Shown piece by piece: positions 10,801 to 18,112 of a stretch of 29,791 bases of DNA (positions are counted from its first letter, which is position 1; every line of letters begins with the position of its first letter). The position numbers were made by a program, and so were the translations under genes. The notes under the pieces were generated by a model. That model did no database searches. It saw nothing but the letters and a program-made list of their open reading frames with translations, and was not told the origin of the DNA. Where the stretch lies: assembly GCA_964444825.1 (NCBI GenBank), contig CAYUIS010000056.1, positions 1 to 29,791 on the forward strand. Reading direction: 5' to 3'. Source of the DNA: CAYUIS01 sp964444825 (GTDB lineage: Bacteria; Chloroflexota; Anaerolineae; B4-G1).

Positions 10801-13800
10801 GACAACGTCATCAGCGGCAACGGCAGCGATGGCGTGCCTATTGAAGGTGCCGGCACGATACACAACGTGGTCAGTGGGAACTATATCGGAACCGACTATA
10901 CCGGCAAATACGGAATCGGCAACGCTTTGGATGGCGTCTACATCGCCTATGGCGCTCAGAACACCACAATCACGGGCAACACCATCAGCGCCAACCAGAA
11001 CGGTGTGGTCCTCTTGGGCGGCGACACGATGTCCAACACGGTCATTGGCAACCGTATCGGCACCAACGCCAGCGGCTCTTCCGCCATTCCCAATGCCGGA
11101 AATGGCGTCGATATCCGTGAGCGAGCCAGCCTCAACCTCATCGGCGGCGACACACCTAGCGAACGCAACATCATCAGCGGCAATGGCAGAGATGGTATCT
11201 CTGTATCCGGCATCACTCCTTTGGGCGACGATGCTCCCTTGCTAGATGACGTTTCTCTGCAGTTTGATGGTGGAGCCAACCAGTTGCTTAATGGCGACTT
11301 TGGGGATGGCCTGCAGCACTGGAGCACGCTGGACGATAATCCGGTGGCGACTCGCTCCATTAACAGCACCTGGTATCATTCACCCCCCACCAGCTATCAG
11401 TTCGACCGTGGGGGTGGCTCGGGCGTCCTGCGCACCTTCTACGATACCCTCACACAGACAGTGGCTCTGGTTGATGAGTACGATGCTGCAAGCCCGATCT
11501 GGATCGGCGTTTCGCCAGGCACAGAAACGACGTTGAGCTACTGGTACAGCGGCACCTTGGCTCAGGCCTTTATCCTGGGATTGGATGACTCCGGGGGGTG
11601 GCGCAATCTGACGTGGGAGCAACTCTCCCCGACGACGGAATGGACGCTGGACGTGATGACGGCAACCATTCCCGGCGACATCGTGGCCGTGGGCGTGCAG
11701 TTCGACGTGAACTCGGGGAAGCAAACAGCCCACAACACCGTCACGGGTAACTATATCGGAACCAATGCCAGTGGCACGGCAGCCATCGGCAACCACTCCA
11801 ATGGTGTCAGCATCGGTTGGGGAGCTACCCACCACGTGATTGGCGGCCATATGCCCGGTGAGGGCAACCTGATCAGCGGGAACAGGCAGAACGGTGTGTG
11901 GATTGGGGATGGCGCCACGACGAGCAACTCTGTCAGCGGCAACATCATCGGGCTGAACGCCGCAGGCGATGCTGCTGTCCCCAACGGGAACTTTGGCGTC
12001 GATCTCGCCCCCGGTGCGCAGAGCAACCTGATTGGTGGCAACACGGACACAATGCGTAACGTTGTCAGTGGCAACGACAACGGCGGCGTCAACATAGCCG
12101 GTAGCGGCGTGAGAGACAACATCGTCAGGGGTAACTATATCGGCACGGATGTGAGCGGCGCAGTGGCTATCGGCAATGCTTTCCACGGCGTCGTCATTGG
12201 TAGCGGTGCGCACAATAACATCGTCGGCGGGGTCAACTTTACGCCAGATGGGGCCTGCACCGGCGAGTGCAACCTCATCAGCGCCAACGAAGGTGATGGC
12301 GCGCGGATCGAGGGCAGCGATACGAGCAGCAATACGCTCAAAGGCAACTACATCGGCACCGACGTCAGCGGTATCAGTGCTCTTGGGAACGAACTGGGTG
12401 TGGCCATCGCGAATGAGGCCCATCATAATGCCGTCGGCGGCGATACACCAGGCGAACGGAACCTCATCAGCGGCAACAGGGACACAGGCGTGTCCATCTG
12501 GGAGGCCAGCCACAACCGCATGATTGGCAACTATGTCGGCACCACCACGGACGGCATGGCAGCCCTGCCCAACGGAACCGACTATGACTATGCGGGAGGT
12601 GTGCTCATCGACGGAGGCACCAGCAATGCCCAGTTCAACACAATCGGCGGAAGCAACCCCGGCGAGGGCAACATCATCGCCGGTAACGCCGGGTGGGGTA
12701 TACAAGTCGGTTCGTTCCCGGGAGGACCTGGCACCAAGTGCCAGGCGTGCAGTTTCAACACCATCGCCGGCAACTTGATCGGCGTGGCGGCCAACGGAAC
12801 GATGCCACTGGGTAACCAAGAGGTGGGAGTCTTTATCCGAGAAGGGGGGTTCACTAACACCATCGGCGGGCCGACGACGGCGCATGGCAACATCATCGCC
12901 AATAACGGTGGGTATAAAGGTTTTGACTATACCCTGAGTGGCACCGGCGTCGTGGTCCACTCTGCAGCCGAGAACACCATCTCGCACAACAGCATCTATA
13001 ACCACACCGGGGACGGTATCGGACTGCAATTTGGCGGCAATACCCTCATCGGGCCACCTGTCGTCGTTTCCGCCGGCGCCAGTACCGCCAGCGGCACGGC
13101 CTGTTCCGGCTGCACCGTTGAGGTCTTTTCCGACGCCGACGACGAAGGTCGGTGGTTCGAGGGCTCTACCACCGCCGACGGAGGGGGCAACTGGTCGTTC
13201 AGCGGCAGCCCCTTCACCGGCCCCAACGTCCACGCCACCCTCACTGACCTTTCCGGCAACACCAGCGAGTTCTCCGGTCCTCCTCCCCTCGTCAGCAGTG
13301 TCTGGCCCACCGGCACCGTCGAGGGTTCGACGAATCGACGTGTAACCATCTCTGGCGACCACTTCCGCGACAACTCGCCCCTCACCGCTGCCTTCGGCCC
13401 CGCCATTACCGTCAGAAGCATTCGCTTCGTGAGTTCCATCCAAATCAAAGCCTACATCGACGTCCCCCTGGGCGCTGCACCTGGCCCCGTCACCGTCACC
13501 GTCACCAACTATGACGGGCAGTCCGGCAGCCTTTCTGGCGGCTTTGAGATCATCACCATCAAACCTCCGCCTCCCGTTGTCTCCGACGCCAGCCCGGATC
13601 TCGTCGCTCAGGGCGCCTCCGGTGACCTGACGATCGCCGGCGCTCAGTTCACCGACCTGCCCGATGTCGCCTTCTCTGGCTCCGGCATCACCGTCAACTC
13701 CCTCACCTTTGAGGACGAGACCCATCTGACCGTCAACGTCTCGATCGACCCCGCTGCCGCACCGGGCTCCCGCGCCATCACCGTCACCAATCCCGACGGC

Positions 13801-16800
13801 CAATCCCACGCCCTTCTCGCCGCCCTCACCATCACCTCACCGCACTTTGAGGAGGTCGCCGCAGCCGAGGGGGTGGCCGATACCGCTCCTTCCCTAGGCG
13901 CGGCTTGGCCTGACCATGACGGCGACGGCACCGCCGATCTCTTTGTCGCCAATCAGAGTTCAGCCTCCCGTCTGTACAAGAACTGGTATCCTGGAACCGG
14001 CACCGGCGGTTTCCCCTTCACAGATATGGCGTCCTGGCTCGGTCTCGACGCTCCCACCGATATCTCCCTCTCCGCCTGGGCCGATTTTGACTCGGACGGC
14101 GACCTCGACGCCTTCCTCGCCGCTGAGACCCCCTCCCTGTTCCGCAATGACGGCGGCTCCTTCTCTGACGTCGCCGCTCTCTACGGCATCTCCTTCTCGG
14201 GCTCTCCCCAGGCCGCCGCCTGGGCTGACTTTGACCGGGATGGCGACGTGGATCTCTTTGTCGGCACGGACGATGAGGCCAGCTATCTCTTCCGCAACGA
14301 TGGGCCCCAGCCTGGCGTCAAGTGGTCCTTCACCAACATCGCGGCTTCCGCTGGTCTCGCCACCCCGCTCCGCCATTTTTCCGGCGCCGCCTGGGGTGAC
14401 TTTAACTCTGACGGCTGGCCCGATCTCTTCGCCGTTACTCAGGGTCACGCCCTCTACCGCAACAACCGCGATTCCACCTTCTCCAACGTCGCCGCCACCG
14501 CTGGCCTCATCAGCCCTCTCAACTACCGCGGCTCTCCCGCCTGGGCTGACTATGACAACGATGGCGACCTTGACCTCTTTGTCTCCAACTCCCACGTCAG
14601 CAGGTCTGACGCCCTCTACCGCAACAACGGCAACGGGACTTTTACCAACGTCGCCGCCGCCGCCGGTGTGAATCTTGCCCGCTACGGTCGCGCAGTCGCC
14701 TGGGCTGATTATGACAACGACGGCTTCCTTGACCTCTTTGTCGGCGATCCATACTACCCCGACCTCCTCTACCACAACGAGGGAGATGGCACATTCACCG
14801 ATAGCCACTGGCTCTCCAACCTGCAGGATGGGTCGAACGCCACTGCCGCTGCCTGGGCCGACTATGATAGCGATGGCTTCCTCGACCTCTTTGTCGCGCG
14901 CGAGGGACAGCCCAATCTCCTTTACCACAACGACCTGGCCTCTCTTGGCAATCACTGGCTTCAGCTCAAGCTCGTCGGCGTCTACAACAACTCCTCTGCC
15001 ATCGGAGCCCGCGTGCGCGTGACTGCCGGTGGCGTCAGCCAGATCCGCCACGTCACCGCTGGTTCCGGCTTCCGCTCCCAGGATAGCCTGCCGCTCGAGT
15101 TCGGTCTCGGCTCCCACTCTGGCACCGTCGATCTCGAGATCACCTGGCCCCTCGGCGCTGGTCAGGTCTATACCGCCACCTCAATCGGGGTCGATCAGAC
15201 CATCACCGTCACCGATGGCTTCCTGGAGGGCTTTTCGCGCCAGACCGCCCGCACCATCGCCGCCGACGAAACCATCACCGACACCGCCACGTCCGCTTCC
15301 GACCTCGGCTGGTACCGCGTCCTCGTCCAGCAACCTGGTTCCACCCTCACCGTCACCCTCAGTGATCTCGAGTCCGATTATGATCTCTTCCTCTTCGCCC
15401 CTGAGGTCGATGAGGAAACCGGCCAGTTGCGCGATATCGGTCAACTCGGCAACGTCGGGCAGCTTGGCAACGTTGGGCAATTGGGCAACGTCGGCCAACT
15501 CGGCAACGTAGGCCAACTCGGGAATGTGGGCCAACTCGGCAACGTAGGCGACCTGCTCGACCTGGGTCAGCTTGGCAACGTCGGCCAACTCGGCAACGTC
15601 GGGCAATTGGGCAATGTAGGCCAGCTTGGCAACGTCGGCCAACTCGGCAACGTCGGCCAGCTTGGTAACGTCGGCACCCTCGTCGGCATCTCGACCAATC
15701 CGCTCACTGCCACCGAGCAGATCGTTCTCAATGTCCACGAACTCGCCGGCAATTACTATGCTGCCGTCAGCGGTCACTCCGAAGAAGCCATCGGTCTGCC
15801 CTACACTATTACGGCTCGCATCGCCCCTCCCCAGGTACCCTACTCCCCCATCACCTACACGATTCCTACCACTTTTACCACCCCACCTACCGATCTCTAC
15901 GTCGAAACCCTCATCCTCTACAGCCCTTCCCGTCTGGCGCGACGCTTCCAAGGCACTCTCGGCGGCACTCTGGTCCTCACCACCTCCGACATCATCGACC
16001 GCCTCGACACCCTGGCCGCTCACCCGCAGGTCAACGCTGCCCTCGTCAACCTGGACGACTACCCTGAGATCACCTATGCCTACTGGGTCTGGGACGCTCA
16101 GCCCCAGAACCCGATGGCCGCCAACTTTGTCGCCGCACACATCAAGGCCCTCCTCTACCGCCTCACGCCCGCCTACCCCAACCTCAAGTATATGCTCATC
16201 GTCGGCGATGATCGTGTCGTCCCTCATCGCCGCATCCGCGACCAGGCGCTGATGTCCAACGAGCGTACCTACGCCGCTACCGCCTTTGCGGACAACCTGG
16301 AACAGTCCCTCGCGCTCCGTTACATGCTCACCGACGACTACTATGCTGCCTTCCTCCCACTGCCCTGGCGTGGGCGCGAACTCTATCTCCCGCAGGTCGC
16401 TATCGGTCGACTGGTCGAGACCCCCCACGAGATCGCCACCGCCATCGACACCTTCCTTGCCCAACCTGTCATCGCGCCCAGCGACGCCCTGGTCATCGGC
16501 TACGACTTTTTGATCGACCAGGCCGAGTACATCAGTGTCACACTCGCAGGTCAGGGTATCTCGCCCGTCGACACCCTCATCCACGACGACTGGACCGCCG
16601 ACGACCTTCGGACGGTCCTCATCACCGCCACCCAGGTCAACGATCTGGTCTCCCTCAACGCCCACTTCACCCACTTTGGCCTCATCCCGGCCACCATTCC
16701 TGTGTCGCCCACTCTCCGGGACATGTTTATCTTTGCCACAGAGATCACCGATACCACCGACTATGCCGGAACCCTCGACTTTTCCATCGGCTGTCACTCT

Positions 16801-18105
16801 GGCCTAAACGTCCCCGACGACGATGCGTTTGGTGCCCTGACCGGTATTGACTGGGCCCAGGTCTTTCTCCGTCAGAAGGCTACCTTCATTGGCAACACCG
16901 GCTACGGTTATGGCGACTCTGATCTGATCGCCTACTCGGAGCGCCTGATGACCGATTTTGTCGAGCAGTTGGACCGGCAGCCTGAAGGCGAGAGTCAGAC
17001 CATCGGCAACGCCCTCCTCCAGGCCAAGCACACCTACTACAACGCTACCGCTGCTGGGTCTCTGAGCAACTATGATGAAAAGGTCCTGGCTGTGATGACC
17101 CTCTACGGCCTACCTATGCTCCAGATCGATATGCCGGACGCCACTGACGTTCAATCGTCCAAGCTCCAAAGCCCAATCATCTATCCCAAGCTCCAGGTCG
17201 CCACTCCCAGTGGCAGGGTCGCCATCCAGGATACGCCCGTCTTTACCACCTCCATCCGCCGCACCTTCGACTTTGTCTCCCACACCGTCCCCGGTCTGGG
17301 CGCCTACTTTACCGTGCGAGGAGAAGACGACGTCCACGTCTCCGGCGGTCACCCCGTCGCCCCCCGCACCGGTCACGACGTGCACGTCTCCAACACGGTC
17401 GCTCACGGCGCTCTACTCGTCGGCGGCACCTTCAGTGACACATACTCCTTCGACCCCTTCATCTCCCGCGTCGTCACCGATCAAACCCGTTTCGACGAGC
17501 CCATCTACCCCGCCGTAGAGTGGTATCCTATGCAGATCGGTTCCCTCAACCGTTTCCTCGCCATCGACGGCCAATCCCGCGAACGGTTGGTCATCGTGCC
17601 TGCCCAATTCAAGGCGGCTCCTGCCTTCACCATCACTGCTCCCACCACCGGCACCCTGCGCCTTTATACCGAGCTCGCTTTCGACGTCTACCACGCCCCC
17701 TTCACCAACACCGACTTTGTCGCCCCCTCCATCTGGCACGTCGAGGCCATCAGCTCGTCACGCTATTTAAAGTTCCGCGTCCAGGTCGACGACGATCGCT
17801 TCGCCATCCAGCGCACCATCGTCCTCTATCGCACCTTGGACGCCACCACCTGGTCCAAGGCTGAGCTAGCCTACGACGAGGGCACCGGCTGGGCCGAAGG
17901 TGTCGTCGATCCCGTGGATTCGCCCGTCGAGTACCTTGCCCAGGCCGTCGACTCCACTGGGAACGTCGCATTGGCGCTCGACCATGGCACCCCCTTCCGC
18001 CGTATCAAGGTGGAGGTAGAGCTTCCCACCGTCTACCTACCTATACTCGCCAAGAACTATGCTGGCGCCGACCACCATCTCTACTTGCCCGCCATCCTGC
18101 GCTGA
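4834..18105 (+). CDS. Giant exported mosaic surface protein with two ligand-binding domains, beta-helices, beta-propeller and C25-like peptidase
   Basis: About 4,423 residues as assembled, including a 100-N gap. Start 4834 has AGGAGA 8 bases upstream; an in-frame ATG at 4765 lacks one. Approximate order: signal peptide 1-30 without a lipobox Cys; BMP/PnrA-like ligand-binding domain 35-345; pectin-lyase-type beta-helix with GGGIY-type rungs 347-875; DUF11 879-1002; complete family 5 solute-binding domain 1005-1506; beta-helix 1507-2737 interrupted by jelly-roll-like modules at 1584-1754 and 2133-2297; Ig-like 2739-2814; two TIG domains 2818-3003; seven FG-GAP repeats 3005-3368; ASPIC/UnbV 3371-3461; PPC-like domain 3464-3668 with a hexapeptide array; C25/gingipain-like caspase-fold peptidase 3688-4099, candidate dyad His3944 or His3947 with Cys3987; Ig-like region to 4400; YLP tail. 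No transporter genes are nearby. Likely a cell-surface protein for adhesion, ligand capture and proteolysis, which is inference. Domain calls are from motif reading. Confidence 0.85.
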   Translation: MHKRILGMLALVGLLVTVLIIGVHGAPADAPASPTSIKVGLVTDEATLADKAFNWFSYQGLLRAEGELGVAGTVYTSTSSTDYMPNLQQCVTDGNALCISVGFGTADAISTTALANPGTFFAIVDVEFESAPANLRSLTFAADEAGYLAGTLAGLMTHSGVVGAVGGMEIPPVTAFTESYWRGAQCANPDVTTLITYTNNFGDPDVGAAAAQDMLSQEADVVFGVGGMMGNGAVLTATQSGAWAIGVDVDQYLTVFEGGAVTGSDRLLSSAMKRMDNAVFDTIADVISGTFSSGTSLYTLADEGIALAPFHETDPLIPQNVRDELVAVEQSILAGTRDVSMPCPAALHVCPSGCAYASIQEAVDAASDGDYIKVAAGTYSDVHSVPIPPGYQLGDSWEPSEFTVITQVVHISKTVTLQGGYTTTNWITSYPITQPTTLDAQXXXXXXXXXXXXXXXXXXXXXXXXXXXXXXXXXXNWGGGIYVWESDAAIIGNTISGNSVNQDDAPGEDIVPNRGGGMVVGSGSQAVVSRNTITGNSATSYGGGLALDNDDSALINDNDVSDNTAGIGGGVYLNESSATLISNAISANSAITTGGGIHLESSTATIEGNTIISNTALESGGGICITGEHWSGDGNSLSHNTIISNTGGLGGGIGANFFRGGTFIGNTISFNTAQEHGGGVYMFLGDTTFDGNTVSGNTALSDGGGMYLHGHDANYSNNVIANNSATHKGGGVYSLGSIVSLVHTTIVNNTSGDGVGLYVDYWGGCPNCNQPSILILRNNILVSQTVGILVTGGNTVDAYDTLWHNTPITVSQSPTAFVSIQYERTGDPLFVDPDAGDYHIGPTSPARDASGFGAGYDIDGQIRPMGWKWDLGADEYPDAHLSVVKDVSAAIVMPGQSLDYTIVVTSDGAVNATGVVVTDTLDLWQRVVPGSLTFSMGSCVVSDGGWGGQVTCSIGTMVTGTTFIATLSAEVSPAVPAGQPMVNTATAAANETASTAIASTISRGDLVYPLSNDPWTLDINRGAGNLLEETVLGQLMEPLYRYRPDGSIEPAGATGYTVSGDGLVYTITLRTDALWSDGQPVTAQHYADGILRLLDPDTGAGYAWMMYPVLGAEAFNTGVITDPNGVGVTAVGTFTLQITLEQTAAFFPSVLTTSAAYPVRLDLISGDPDWAEAGHFVGNGPYVLTEWIHGEWLLLDQNPLYHDAGRIAFERVLLPIIPEAEQLVAYEDGLVDVSATPDSELSRILSDPTLSSQFHTTPWPGVYYLGINVDLTPTDVITVRKALASAIDRSALLNAVGAPWREPATSVIPPGIPGYQDGAVGHTFDPVQAQSYLAQAGYPGGAGFPGVELWANAGNESIIDQVADHWRTNLGINVTTVYSDWPDYLETLSGCNGDPGSCSYSAYRMGWLLDYADANSILNVVFHPDSGRQYTGWDNARYRQLIDMTLSETDQVSRTAYFQEADRILVEDETAVIPIYFHDHTALIKPDVLFEYPPIGPPHFLNWRHPIEVTSRNNSGPGTLRQVLLEALNGDKIIFDPGVFPPTNPAIIPLTSELPHITQGDLTIDGSNAGVILDGSGIGTTPETVLLDDVSLTLDGGQDLITNGDFSAGEGHWRPWDGRPGPTRVITSADSNSPPTSYAWTVVAAHGDSRTVYDTNNTSEPYTGGGWPYEADSTAWIPATGGSVAELRFWFRYDGVGTTLRALFLDGHSEDIGDAYYGWEANWTERVVTATVPVDAVGIALEFDYGHSEVRTGGLAIRSSGNIIRGLQIVNFPGAGIDLAGGAQYNTIGGNRTIGSGRLGQGNLVSDNANDHCGICISGAGTDHNLVLGNYIGTNVLGTTTRGNGGEGIWIWDGARSNVIGGPTAGERNFVSGNGTTGVRLSDAGTTDNTVSGNTIGLSVNGSTALGNGGNGVYIENGASNNTIGGATSDQRNIISGNGGDGVTIVGGDTDGNVIRGNYIGTNRSGTFAAGNTGRGIFVLDGAHHNTISDNVISGNGSDGVPIEGAGTIHNVVSGNYIGTDYTGKYGIGNALDGVYIAYGAQNTTITGNTISANQNGVVLLGGDTMSNTVIGNRIGTNASGSSAIPNAGNGVDIRERASLNLIGGDTPSERNIISGNGRDGISVSGITPLGDDAPLLDDVSLQFDGGANQLLNGDFGDGLQHWSTLDDNPVATRSINSTWYHSPPTSYQFDRGGGSGVLRTFYDTLTQTVALVDEYDAASPIWIGVSPGTETTLSYWYSGTLAQAFILGLDDSGGWRNLTWEQLSPTTEWTLDVMTATIPGDIVAVGVQFDVNSGKQTAHNTVTGNYIGTNASGTAAIGNHSNGVSIGWGATHHVIGGHMPGEGNLISGNRQNGVWIGDGATTSNSVSGNIIGLNAAGDAAVPNGNFGVDLAPGAQSNLIGGNTDTMRNVVSGNDNGGVNIAGSGVRDNIVRGNYIGTDVSGAVAIGNAFHGVVIGSGAHNNIVGGVNFTPDGACTGECNLISANEGDGARIEGSDTSSNTLKGNYIGTDVSGISALGNELGVAIANEAHHNAVGGDTPGERNLISGNRDTGVSIWEASHNRMIGNYVGTTTDGMAALPNGTDYDYAGGVLIDGGTSNAQFNTIGGSNPGEGNIIAGNAGWGIQVGSFPGGPGTKCQACSFNTIAGNLIGVAANGTMPLGNQEVGVFIREGGFTNTIGGPTTAHGNIIANNGGYKGFDYTLSGTGVVVHSAAENTISHNSIYNHTGDGIGLQFGGNTLIGPPVVVSAGASTASGTACSGCTVEVFSDADDEGRWFEGSTTADGGGNWSFSGSPFTGPNVHATLTDLSGNTSEFSGPPPLVSSVWPTGTVEGSTNRRVTISGDHFRDNSPLTAAFGPAITVRSIRFVSSIQIKAYIDVPLGAAPGPVTVTVTNYDGQSGSLSGGFEIITIKPPPPVVSDASPDLVAQGASGDLTIAGAQFTDLPDVAFSGSGITVNSLTFEDETHLTVNVSIDPAAAPGSRAITVTNPDGQSHALLAALTITSPHFEEVAAAEGVADTAPSLGAAWPDHDGDGTADLFVANQSSASRLYKNWYPGTGTGGFPFTDMASWLGLDAPTDISLSAWADFDSDGDLDAFLAAETPSLFRNDGGSFSDVAALYGISFSGSPQAAAWADFDRDGDVDLFVGTDDEASYLFRNDGPQPGVKWSFTNIAASAGLATPLRHFSGAAWGDFNSDGWPDLFAVTQGHALYRNNRDSTFSNVAATAGLISPLNYRGSPAWADYDNDGDLDLFVSNSHVSRSDALYRNNGNGTFTNVAAAAGVNLARYGRAVAWADYDNDGFLDLFVGDPYYPDLLYHNEGDGTFTDSHWLSNLQDGSNATAAAWADYDSDGFLDLFVAREGQPNLLYHNDLASLGNHWLQLKLVGVYNNSSAIGARVRVTAGGVSQIRHVTAGSGFRSQDSLPLEFGLGSHSGTVDLEITWPLGAGQVYTATSIGVDQTITVTDGFLEGFSRQTARTIAADETITDTATSASDLGWYRVLVQQPGSTLTVTLSDLESDYDLFLFAPEVDEETGQLRDIGQLGNVGQLGNVGQLGNVGQLGNVGQLGNVGQLGNVGDLLDLGQLGNVGQLGNVGQLGNVGQLGNVGQLGNVGQLGNVGTLVGISTNPLTATEQIVLNVHELAGNYYAAVSGHSEEAIGLPYTITARIAPPQVPYSPITYTIPTTFTTPPTDLYVETLILYSPSRLARRFQGTLGGTLVLTTSDIIDRLDTLAAHPQVNAALVNLDDYPEITYAYWVWDAQPQNPMAANFVAAHIKALLYRLTPAYPNLKYMLIVGDDRVVPHRRIRDQALMSNERTYAATAFADNLEQSLALRYMLTDDYYAAFLPLPWRGRELYLPQVAIGRLVETPHEIATAIDTFLAQPVIAPSDALVIGYDFLIDQAEYISVTLAGQGISPVDTLIHDDWTADDLRTVLITATQVNDLVSLNAHFTHFGLIPATIPVSPTLRDMFIFATEITDTTDYAGTLDFSIGCHSGLNVPDDDAFGALTGIDWAQVFLRQKATFIGNTGYGYGDSDLIAYSERLMTDFVEQLDRQPEGESQTIGNALLQAKHTYYNATAAGSLSNYDEKVLAVMTLYGLPMLQIDMPDATDVQSSKLQSPIIYPKLQVATPSGRVAIQDTPVFTTSIRRTFDFVSHTVPGLGAYFTVRGEDDVHVSGGHPVAPRTGHDVHVSNTVAHGALLVGGTFSDTYSFDPFISRVVTDQTRFDEPIYPAVEWYPMQIGSLNRFLAIDGQSRERLVIVPAQFKAAPAFTITAPTTGTLRLYTELAFDVYHAPFTNTDFVAPSIWHVEAISSSRYLKFRVQVDDDRFAIQRTIVLYRTLDATTWSKAELAYDEGTGWAEGVVDPVDSPVEYLAQAVDSTGNVALALDHGTPFRRIKVEVELPTVYLPILAKNYAGADHHLYLPAILR
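6159..6258. other. Assembly gap of exactly 100 N
   Basis: One hundred N is a conventional placeholder, so the true length is unknown. It falls inside the first beta-helix of the giant protein. The frame continues across it, which a random placeholder would allow one time in three. Both sides fit the same beta-helix family: the left flank ends in the usual TTLDAQG strand and the right flank starts with GGGIY-type rungs, so a short missing stretch within one gene is likely. Confidence 0.98.
6259..7080 (+). repeat. Short beta-helix rungs of the GNT...GGG(I/M/V)Y type
   Basis: Roughly ten degenerate rungs of about 22-30 residues, each with a polar N-T/S-I stretch followed by a GGG(I/V/M) turn. 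This is the pattern of right-handed parallel beta-helices in polymorphic membrane protein-like and pectin-lyase-like domains. The region belongs to the giant protein and is highly asparagine- and glycine-rich. Confidence 0.7.
10111..13045 (+). repeat. Eleven GNYIGT-type beta-helix super-repeats, interrupted by a second module
   Basis: Super-repeats of about 70 residues (three rungs each) contain, in order, an N-x-I-G-G turn, an I-S-G-N strand, a GNYIGT(N/D)-x-SG segment and an A-x-GN-x-x-x-GVxI strand. I count eleven copies of the GN(Y/T/R/I/L)(I/V)G segment, from about 10318 to 12780. Five precede and six follow the module at 11230-11725. The repeats form a long right-handed parallel beta-helix stalk. 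Their near-identity at DNA level makes this stretch prone to assembly collapse. Confidence 0.8.
13846..14935 (+). repeat. Seven FG-GAP/VCBS repeats, a complete beta-propeller
   Basis: Seven copies of a calcium-binding loop of the form D-(H/F/Y)-(D/N)-x-DG-x-x-D-(L/A)-F are visible, starting with DHDGDG near 13912 and ending with DYDSDG near 14862. Seven is the blade number of integrin-alpha-type propellers. An ASPIC/UnbV-like domain follows at 14945-15215, the order seen in CRTAC1-type proteins. Confidence 0.8.
15421..15672 (+). repeat. 14-unit, 18-bp tandem repeat encoding GQLGNV
   Basis: The array is GQLRDI (15421-15438), six GQLGNV (15439-15546), GDLLDL (15547-15564) and six GQLGNV (15565-15672). 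The protein repeat is exact but the codons vary: leucine as CTC, CTT or TTG and valine as GTC, GTT, GTA or GTG. Read as V-G-Q-L-G-N it fits the first two positions of the left-handed beta-helix hexapeptide rule. It is inserted in a loop of a PPC-like domain, between its DYDLFLF strand and its later strands. Confidence 0.95.
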
Positions 18106-18112
18106 CCCCAAC

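Noticed and set aside
11380..13809. 809-codon open frame on the - strand
   Set aside because: It is antisense to the GNYIGT beta-helix repeats; open antisense frames follow from Gly/Asn/Thr-rich codon use. The translation is low-complexity with no domain motif.
10111..15672. CRISPR array among the regular repeats
   Set aside because: The periodic sequence is in frame and translates to beta-helix and hexapeptide repeats; there are no unique spacers between identical direct repeats and no cas genes.
15181..16797. 538-codon open frame on the - strand
   Set aside because: It mirrors the hexapeptide array and C-rich codons of the giant gene; the + strand frame has clear domains.
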